This document shows, piece by piece, positions 1 through 4,657 of a DNA stretch of 5,686 nt (within the stretch, counting starts at the first letter, position 1; every line of letters starts with the position of its first letter). The stretch spans positions 1-5,686 of the forward strand of contig JAYSVN010000022.1 of the NCBI GenBank assembly GCA_043718505.1, given 5' to 3'. A model generated the notes under the pieces. It did not search any database, was not told the DNA's origin, and was given only the letters and a program-made list of their open reading frames with translations. The translations under genes were made by a program, and so were the position numbers. This DNA is from JAGOSA01 sp043718505 (GTDB taxonomy: Bacteria > Patescibacteriota > Minisyncoccia > Phycocordibacterales > UBA9973).

Positions 1-2225
1 TGGAATATGAGCTTGGTGTCATCGCTATGAAAGGTTATGCCGCTTATTTCCTCGTGGTGGAAGATCTCATTCGTTTTGCTCATGAAAATAAAATCCTAAC
101 AAATATTCGAGGTTCGGTCGCCGGCTCGATGACAACATACGCACTTGGTATTACTTCTGTTAATCCACTCGAATATAAATTACCTTTTGAACGTTTCCTC
201 AATCCTGATCGTCCATCGGCGCCCGATATCGACATGGACTTTGCTGACGATCGACGTGACGAAGTAATTGAATATGCAAAGCAAAAATACGGCGCTGACA
301 AAGTCGCTCAGATTGGAACATTTGGAACGATGATGGCGCGCGGCGCAGTGCGAGATGTGGCGCGTGCGCTTGGTTATCCATATGACACTGGCGATCGACT
401 TTCAAAAATGATTCCAATGGGCAGCCAAGGTATGCCGATGACGATTGATCATGCTATGGAAATAGAACCTGAACTCAAGAAAGCGTATGACAATGAACCT
501 GACACGCAGAGAATTCTTGGCCTGGCCAAAAAACTTGAAGGCGGCGTTCGTCACATTTCTGTTCATGCCGCCGGCGTAGTGATTTCACCAAAACCGCTCG
601 TTGAATATGTTCCTCTCCAATTCGACCCGAAGGGCGGCAAACTTATTACTCAATATGATATGTATACAGTCGGTGAAGACGGCGTTGGGCTCACAAAATT
701 CGACTTTCTCGGTATTCGTAACCTTTCGATTTTGGCCGAGGCCGTCAGTCTGGTTGAAGAACGTCATGGTGTAAAAATTGATCTGGAAAATATCCCACTC
801 GATGATAGTCGCACATTTGCTCTGCTTGCCCGCGGCCAGACTGAAGGACTTTTTCAGCTCAATGGCTCAGGCATGACGCGATATCTCAAAGAACTCAGGC
901 CGACGACAATTCATGACATTAATGCCATGGTTGCGCTCTATCGCCCCGGGCCGATGGAATCTATTCCCGAATACGTGCGCCGCAAGCATAATCCAAATCT
1001 AGTTCGATACCTTGATCCGCGCATGAAAGAAATTCTTGATACTTCCCATGGTGTTATCACCTATCAGGACGACGTTATGATGATCGCTATTAAACTTGGC
1101 GGCTATTCCTGGATTGAAGCTGATAAGCTGCGCAAAGCCATGGGTAAAAAAATCCCGGCTGAAATGGAAGCGCAGAAAGAGAAACTGATCGAAGGCCTCA
1201 TTAAAAATGGTATGACTCGCGAAAAAGCTAATGAACTCTGGCTCCTCATCGAACCATTCGCCGCCTACGGCTTCAACAAGGCCCATGCCGCTAGTTACGG
1301 CCGGGTTTCTTATCAAACTGCATATATGAAAGCTAACTACCCTGTTGAGTACATGACGGCGATCATGACTGCTGAGTCCGGTGATGTTGAAAAAGTGGCT
1401 GACATTATCGCTGAATGTAAAAATATGAACATTACTGTTTTGCCGCCTGATGTTAATGAATGTTTTGGCGGATTCACCGTGATCGATAGTGGTGACAATA
1501 ACGGCACAGGTGGAGTCATTCGCTTCGGTCTTTATACAATCAAAAATCTCGGTACTGATATTAGTGATGCAATTATCGAAGAACGAAAAGCTGGTGGTAA
1601 CTTTAAGTCTATCGGCGACTTCCTCGATCGAAACCACCACAAAAACTTGAACAAAAAGTCTCTCGAGGCTTTAATTAAAACCGGGGCTATGGATTCTTTC
1701 GGTAAGCGTGAGACACTCTATGGCAACATTGAAAACATGCTCGAATACAATCGTGAGGCCAAGAAAAATGCCGGCCAGACTTCCCTCTTTGGTGATTTGC
1801 CGGATGCCGGTTCTTCATTCACTTTGCGCGATATGCCGCCGATTAGCAAAGGTGAAATTTTGGCCTGGGAAAAGGAATTGCTTGGCCTCTACGTTTCTGG
1901 TCATCCATTAGATAAAATTAAAGACAAGTTAATGGCCAGATCAATTAATATTAAAAAGGTTCATACCGAAATTGGTAACGGCGTTCCTGTTACTTTGGCC
2001 GGCATTATTGAATCCGTGCGCCCAGTACTAACCAAAAACAATGAGCGAATGGCTTTTATTAAAATCGCCGATCTGTCCGGCTCGATAGAGGCTGTTGTCT
2101 TTCCTAAGGTTTTCAGAGATTGCGCCGATTGCATAATGCAGGAGAAAATTATCGCTTTCGAAGGCAAAGTTACACTTCGAAATGGTGAGAAAAGTATTGC
2201 TATAGAGAAAGTAAAGGAGCTTTAA
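1..2225 (+). CDS. dnaE: DNA polymerase III alpha subunit (DnaE), 5'-truncated by window edge
   Basis: Catalytic subunit of the replicative polymerase, which extends primed DNA in the cytoplasmic replisome. The frame is open from base 3, so the ATG at 27 is internal; 740 residues are visible. By comparison with E. coli DnaE, roughly the first 330-380 residues (PHP domain and start of the palm) lie outside. Palm: PDIDMDF carries the metal-binding aspartates at bases 231 and 237, and KFDFLG gives the third at 702. Fingers motifs include YRPGPM, YQDDVM, EADKLRKAMGKK and FNKAHAASYG (about 942-1310). A helix-hairpin-helix region follows (about 1614-1700), then a clamp-binding QTSLF (1776-1790) and an OB fold (about 1980-2115). 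The protein stops just after the OB fold, so the extra C-terminal tau-binding domain of E. coli DnaE is missing. The TNIRGS loop and YQDDV are, from memory, typical of Patescibacteria. No intein or frameshift is seen, and no terminator before the next promoter. Confidence 0.97.
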   Translation, partial: EYELGVIAMKGYAAYFLVVEDLIRFAHENKILTNIRGSVAGSMTTYALGITSVNPLEYKLPFERFLNPDRPSAPDIDMDFADDRRDEVIEYAKQKYGADKVAQIGTFGTMMARGAVRDVARALGYPYDTGDRLSKMIPMGSQGMPMTIDHAMEIEPELKKAYDNEPDTQRILGLAKKLEGGVRHISVHAAGVVISPKPLVEYVPLQFDPKGGKLITQYDMYTVGEDGVGLTKFDFLGIRNLSILAEAVSLVEERHGVKIDLENIPLDDSRTFALLARGQTEGLFQLNGSGMTRYLKELRPTTIHDINAMVALYRPGPMESIPEYVRRKHNPNLVRYLDPRMKEILDTSHGVITYQDDVMMIAIKLGGYSWIEADKLRKAMGKKIPAEMEAQKEKLIEGLIKNGMTREKANELWLLIEPFAAYGFNKAHAASYGRVSYQTAYMKANYPVEYMTAIMTAESGDVEKVADIIAECKNMNITVLPPDVNECFGGFTVIDSGDNNGTGGVIRFGLYTIKNLGTDISDAIIEERKAGGNFKSIGDFLDRNHHKNLNKKSLEALIKTGAMDSFGKRETLYGNIENMLEYNREAKKNAGQTSLFGDLPDAGSSFTLRDMPPISKGEILAWEKELLGLYVSGHPLDKIKDKLMARSINIKKVHTEIGNGVPVTLAGIIESVRPVLTKNNERMAFIKIADLSGSIEAVVFPKVFRDCADCIMQEKIIAFEGKVTLRNGEKSIAIEKVKEL

Positions 2226-2241
2226 AAATGGGCACCTTGAC

Positions 2242-2270
2242 TTGATTTTTTTGATCTGGTGTAGTATAAT
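2242..2270 (+). promoter_or_regulatory. Sigma70-type promoter for the 208-aa gene
   Basis: A -35 box TTGATT (2242-2247) and a perfect -10 box TATAAT (2265-2270) are separated by exactly 17 nt. Transcription would start near 2277, giving a leader of only about 13 nt before the ATG at 2290. The overlapping TTGACT at 2237-2242 would give a 22-nt spacer and is less likely. The promoter sits between the dnaE stop and the downstream gene. Confidence 0.75.
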
Positions 2271-2289
2271 ATCTTCAAATCACCGACAA

Positions 2290-2916
2290 ATGAATACGAC
2301 GAAACAAACCATCTTGCTCATCACAATTGGATACAAATTTCACAAAGTTATTGAAGAAAGGATACGCACAGACAGGCGCCCGGGAACTCCCGGAGACGTC
2401 CGGCTGGCTATCACCCGCGAAGTGCAGGCTGAATTTGGAAAGGAATATTTCTCAAACGGGAGACATACATTTCCGCCGCAAACTGCTCGCGAAGCACTCG
2501 ATACTTTTTATGACTATCGTACTGCCTGCAACAAAGCGTTCCGGATTTTGAATGCGACATGTCACACCCGCTTTCTACACCCCCCTACTCCCGCAGAGTT
2601 ATGGGAAAGAATTGAGCCATTGCTCAAGCTTGATATCATCTATCATGCCTCAGCAATTCAGGGTATATCAAGGCATGCGTACATTGATGAAATTCATGCC
2701 AGATTTATGCCATTTTCAAATTCCGGATGCCCTAATTTGGAATCATTCAAAAAACTGATGCGCGATGTAAAGCGAAACAAAGAATTATCAGTCAAGCGTT
2801 TCAATTTACAGAATCATTTCGGCAACAAGCGAGGCAATGTTCCAAAAGAAGCAAATGCCGCATTTATTGCCAAAGAATTGAATCAGCCGCACCAGCACCA
2901 ATTGCCTTTATTCTAA
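2290..2916 (+). CDS. Unrecognised 208-aa basic protein with C-terminal clamp-binding-like QLPLF
   Basis: I do not recognise the family. The frame can be read back to a TTG at 2242, but that codon is the -35 box of the promoter, so the ATG at 2290 is chosen. No Shine-Dalgarno precedes it. The product is soluble-looking, with no signal peptide or convincing membrane segment (only a short hydrophobic ILLITIG near the N-terminus). It is rich in basic residues: IEERIRTDRR at 21-30, and a KKLMRDVKRNK patch around 154-164. Aromatic and histidine residues are scattered; the cysteines (80, 91, 147) form no obvious zinc motif. The last 11 residues, NQPHQHQLPLF, follow an Asn/Pro/His/Gln-rich stretch and end in a pentapeptide matching the bacterial sliding-clamp-binding consensus QLxLF (bases 2899-2913). 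With the dnaE neighbour this hints at a DNA-transaction role, but that is inference. It has its own promoter and terminator; read-through from dnaE is also possible. Confidence 0.75.
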   Translation: MNTTKQTILLITIGYKFHKVIEERIRTDRRPGTPGDVRLAITREVQAEFGKEYFSNGRHTFPPQTAREALDTFYDYRTACNKAFRILNATCHTRFLHPPTPAELWERIEPLLKLDIIYHASAIQGISRHAYIDEIHARFMPFSNSGCPNLESFKKLMRDVKRNKELSVKRFNLQNHFGNKRGNVPKEANAAFIAKELNQPHQHQLPLF

Positions 2917-2937
2917 AAAGTAATTTTGAAAAAAAAT

Positions 2938-2967
2938 AAACACCCGATTTCACGGGTGTTTTTTATT
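2938..2967 (+). terminator. Bidirectional rho-independent terminator between convergent genes
   Basis: A perfect 9-bp stem AAACACCCG / CGGGTGTTT (2938-2946 with 2953-2961) encloses the loop ATTTCA. It is followed on the plus strand by a T run (2957-2967), and on the minus strand by the T run complementary to 2929-2936. It lies 21 nt past the stop of the 208-aa gene and 18 nt past the stop of the opposing metallopeptidase gene, so it can end both transcripts. Confidence 0.9.
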
Positions 2968-2984
2968 TGGTTAGTGTTTTTATT

Positions 2985-3629
2985 TTAGCTAAAAATTTTA
3001 CCAATTGATCGGAACAAAGATTCGATTTTGGTTCCCTGACTTTGGAGAAAATCTTCTTCAGTATAGTCGACAACAGACATGACATAGATCATTTCCTCGT
3101 ACTTGAGATAACCAAGTTTTGAATTAGCAGACTTGGTAAGAGTCGTATGGCCTAACTCAAAGTAGGTCTCAAACCCAAGCATAATTGCAGTAATATCAGT
3201 TGCTTCTTCATTATGCTTCAATTCATGATTAATTGAGTAAAGCACAATATGACTTAACTCATGGGCAATCATCATAGAAAAATAATGGAACCGCTCAGCA
3301 TATGCTTTATAGTACGTCAGCTTAATCTGAAGGTTTTTATAAGCCGTACTACCATACAATGGAAATTGCTCAGGTAATGTGACAAAAGCTGGCGTGCTGC
3401 GAACATGGTCTCCATTTTGGGTTACATTGTTTTGACCATCCATGCATTTAAGCAATATTCTGCAATCAATCCTCATATGATTTTTCATAAAAGAGACCAT
3501 TTCGCGATATTGCTGGCTGTTGAAAAACTGTCTTAGTTTCTCATCGTCAATCTTCTTTACTACTGGCAAAGAAATTCTCAGCTTCTCAACAATACTTTTG
3601 AGCTCAAGTCTTCTTTTTTCTTTTATCAT
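2985..3629 (-). CDS. Putative zinc metallopeptidase (HELSH gluzincin-like), 214 aa
   Basis: Likely a soluble cytoplasmic zinc-dependent peptidase; the substrate is unknown. The HExxH motif is HELSH at residues 123-127, where the two histidines would bind zinc and Glu124 would activate water. Fourteen residues later comes NEEATDITAIMLGF (140-153), whose Glu141 or Glu142 followed by Asp145 resembles the ExxxD third-ligand helix of gluzincins such as families M48 and M78. The first ~60 residues are charged and probably helical, with no signal peptide, and there is no membrane anchor, which argues against a typical HtpX/M48 membrane protease. No helix-turn-helix partner gene of the ImmA/IrrE kind is next to it. 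The start is the ATG at 3629, about 26 nt below the predicted transcription start; no Shine-Dalgarno is visible. Codon and base use do not stand out from the neighbours. It could also be an inactive or non-peptidase zinc protein, though the intact motif argues for activity. Family assignment below HExxH level is uncertain. Confidence 0.8.
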   Translation of the reverse strand: MIKEKRRLELKSIVEKLRISLPVVKKIDDEKLRQFFNSQQYREMVSFMKNHMRIDCRILLKCMDGQNNVTQNGDHVRSTPAFVTLPEQFPLYGSTAYKNLQIKLTYYKAYAERFHYFSMMIAHELSHIVLYSINHELKHNEEATDITAIMLGFETYFELGHTTLTKSANSKLGYLKYEEMIYVMSVVDYTEEDFLQSQGTKIESLFRSIGKIFS

Positions 3630-3661
3630 TTCGTGTAGTTTTTAAAGGTGTGTCTTAATAT

Positions 3662-3690
3662 ATCATAGCATGAAATATCAGTATAGTCAA
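3662..3690 (-). promoter_or_regulatory. Extended -10 sigma70-type promoter for the metallopeptidase gene
   Basis: On the minus strand a TTGACT -35 (plus 3685-3690) is followed by a 17-nt spacer ending in TGC and a TATGAT -10 (plus 3662-3667). The TGC makes it an extended -10. Predicted start near 3655, so the leader is about 26 nt. The architecture matches the promoter at 4489-4517. Confidence 0.8.
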
Positions 3691-3693
3691 TAC

Positions 3694-3724
3694 ACAAACA
3701 AAAACACCCGACTTTCGTCAGGTG
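3694..3724 (-). terminator. Rho-independent terminator of the wall-hydrolase gene
   Basis: Read on the minus strand, the stem CACCTGAC (plus 3724-3717), the tetraloop GAAA and GTCGGGTG (plus 3712-3705) form 8 bp, with one U-G wobble at 3720/3709, followed by a T-rich run TTTTTGTTTG. GAAA is a stable GNRA loop. The wobble would be a C-A mismatch on the plus strand, so the hairpin is built for minus-strand RNA. It lies 18 nt past the stop at 3743 and abuts the next promoter. Confidence 0.9.
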
Positions 3725-3742
3725 CTTTTTGTATACGGGTAG

Positions 3743-4378
3743 TTATATCTTAGTGTTTACGGCAACTTCAATTGTTGCTGGTTTTACCGGGCCTTCAACA
3801 AGTACATTTGGGGCAATTTTCTTCATAATGCCCATAACTTCCTTGGCATAGGTCGGGACAACTGACGGCGGATTGTAGGTTTCAAGGATACCTTTAACGT
3901 TTCCTTGGCTCTTTTTGTAGTAATGAGTTGTACGCTCATGGTTACCACTAATGTGCTTAGCAAGCGTATGGATAGAATCTTCCATTGATTTAAAGCCGTT
4001 ACCTTTGCATGAATTCCAACCCCATGGGTTCCATTCAGCCGAAAGCTTACCACCACAGGCAAATTTGCCTCCGGTTGATTCGCGCATAGCAAGAGCTGGG
4101 AGAAGACGCCAATCGATATCATACTTATCAGCTGCTTCCACAAAGACTTCACCGTAGCCGGCGACTGGAAGGTTCTTGCTCGAGAAGTACGCATCAATGA
4201 GCACTGCGCGGTAGTCAGGCACGGGTGGAGTGTTATCTTCCACGACGGCCGTACTGGTATTTGATTGAGAAGCAAAGTTCATCATGATCCCGCTTGGCAA
4301 TGAAGCCGAAGGGAGGGAGAAGGCCAACATTGGGATGGCAATCAATGAATGAACGTACTTCGTATATTTTTTAGTCAT
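3743..4378 (-). CDS. Secreted lysozyme/transglycosylase-like peptidoglycan hydrolase, 211 aa
   Basis: Probably cleaves the glycan strands of peptidoglycan outside the membrane, in wall remodelling or division. Residues 1-26 look like a Sec signal peptide: KK near the N-terminus, a hydrophobic LIAIPMLAFSLP core and a small-residue SAS cleavage region. A Ser/Thr/Pro-rich linker (about 36-55) precedes a compact domain at about 70-190. Its LLPALAMRESTGG (92-104) resembles the catalytic-helix motif of lysozyme-fold glucosaminidases and GH23 transglycosylases, with Glu100 the candidate acid. NPWGWNSC (117-124), SMEDSIHTLAKHI and ETYNPP...PTYAKEVMGIM are also typical of this fold. Cys108 and Cys124 could form a disulfide, fitting an extracellular site. 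The domain is small for GH23, so glucosaminidase versus transglycosylase is open. The start is the ATG at 4378; an in-frame stop lies not far upstream, with no better start between. It has its own promoter, structured leader and terminator. As a signal-peptide protein it would be exported by the SecA encoded next door. Confidence 0.85.
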   Translation of the reverse strand: MTKKYTKYVHSLIAIPMLAFSLPSASLPSGIMMNFASQSNTSTAVVEDNTPPVPDYRAVLIDAYFSSKNLPVAGYGEVFVEAADKYDIDWRLLPALAMRESTGGKFACGGKLSAEWNPWGWNSCKGNGFKSMEDSIHTLAKHISGNHERTTHYYKKSQGNVKGILETYNPPSVVPTYAKEVMGIMKKIAPNVLVEGPVKPATIEVAVNTKI

Positions 4379-4382
4379 AGTA

Positions 4383-4407
4383 GCGGTTATGCTCCGCGAA
4401 ACTCCTT
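4383..4407 (-). promoter_or_regulatory. Distant Shine-Dalgarno bridged by a small hairpin
   Basis: On the minus strand AAGGAG (plus 4402-4407) lies 23 nt before the ATG at 4378, too far for normal initiation. Between them is GCGG-AGCATAA-CCGC (plus 4397-4383), a 4-bp GC-only stem with a 7-nt loop. Folding it would leave TTTC and TACT, an effective spacing of 8 nt. An alternative GGAG (plus 4392-4395), 13 nt from the ATG, is partly inside that stem. Confidence 0.5.
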
Positions 4408-4424
4408 AGATTTTCTTCGATTTC

Positions 4425-4480
4425 GGTCTAGAAATGAAAAGACCTTTGTATATGAAGCGTTTTTAGCCCTATACAAAGGT
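4425..4480 (-). promoter_or_regulatory. 5'-terminal leader hairpin with overlapping alternative stem
   Basis: The minus-strand leader begins, within a few nucleotides of the predicted transcription start (~4482), with ACCTTTGTATA (plus 4480-4470), a 17-nt loop, and the perfect complement TATACAAAGGT (plus 4452-4442): an 11-bp stem, then CTTTTCATTT. A second stem, GGTCT (plus 4444-4440) with AGACC (plus 4429-4425), uses the last three bases of the first stem, so the two cannot both form fully. This could be a 5' mRNA-stabilising hairpin, a weak attenuator or a cis-regulatory switch; no known riboswitch class is recognised. Confidence 0.5.
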
Positions 4481-4488
4481 ACTCCACT

Positions 4489-4517
4489 ATTGTAGCATAT
4501 AGGTAAACAAAAGTCAA
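4489..4517 (-). promoter_or_regulatory. Extended -10 sigma70-type promoter for the wall-hydrolase gene
   Basis: On the minus strand TTGACT (plus 4512-4517), a 17-nt spacer ending in TGC, and TACAAT (plus 4489-4494). Predicted start near 4482, giving a leader of about 104 nt. The -35, spacer length and ATGCTA junction match the metallopeptidase promoter. Confidence 0.8.
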
Positions 4518-4519
4518 TA

Positions 4520-4547
4520 GTTATACAATGATTTTCCCTAGAGTCAA
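4520..4547 (-). promoter_or_regulatory. Possible second upstream promoter, in tandem
   Basis: A second minus-strand TTGACT (plus 4542-4547) lies exactly 30 nt upstream of the first and is followed after 16 nt by TATAAC (plus 4520-4525). The -10 is weaker and AT-rich sequence makes chance matches likely, so this is tentative. Confidence 0.35.
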
Positions 4548-4551
4548 ATTT

Positions 4552-4580
4552 AAAATACCCTTATAATATAAGGGTATTTT
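4552..4580 (-). terminator. Rho-independent terminator downstream of secA
   Basis: A 29-nt perfect odd palindrome centred on 4566 has the core ATACCCTTAT / ATAAGGGTAT. It ends in T runs on both strands: ATTTTAAATTT on the minus strand, ATTTTTCTT on the plus. It lies 77 nt past the secA stop (4658-4660) and just before the tandem promoters of the next minus-strand gene, so it most likely ends secA. The stretch 4581-4657 between them holds no gene that I can support. Confidence 0.8.
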
Positions 4581-4657
4581 TCTTGTCAACGATTGACTGA
4601 GAAATTCAAAAATTGCTTACTTTCTACGAGGTTTTGTATGATAATCGTGATATCGAG

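Noticed and set aside
999..1640. Long open minus-strand frame inside dnaE
   Set aside because: Antisense to conserved DnaE motifs; explained by codon bias of the real gene.
2237..2270. TTGACT at 2237-2242 as the -35 box
   Set aside because: It would need a 22-nt spacer; TTGATT one frame of five bases further gives the ideal 17 nt.
2242..2289. TTG at 2242 as an upstream start of the 208-aa gene
   Set aside because: The codon is the -35 box and the following bases are spacer and TATAAT; transcription would begin only near 2277.
2380..2393. GC-rich hairpin CCGGG-AACT-CCCGG
   Set aside because: Lies inside codons for RRPGTPGDV with no T run; probably incidental to coding.
3823..4275. 150-codon alternative minus-strand frame within the wall-hydrolase gene
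   Set aside because: The main frame has a signal peptide, catalytic motif and proper start; the shifted frame has none.
4585..4597. Small inverted repeat GTCAA-CGA-TTGAC
   Set aside because: Only 5 bp with a 3-nt loop in AT-rich sequence; not above chance.
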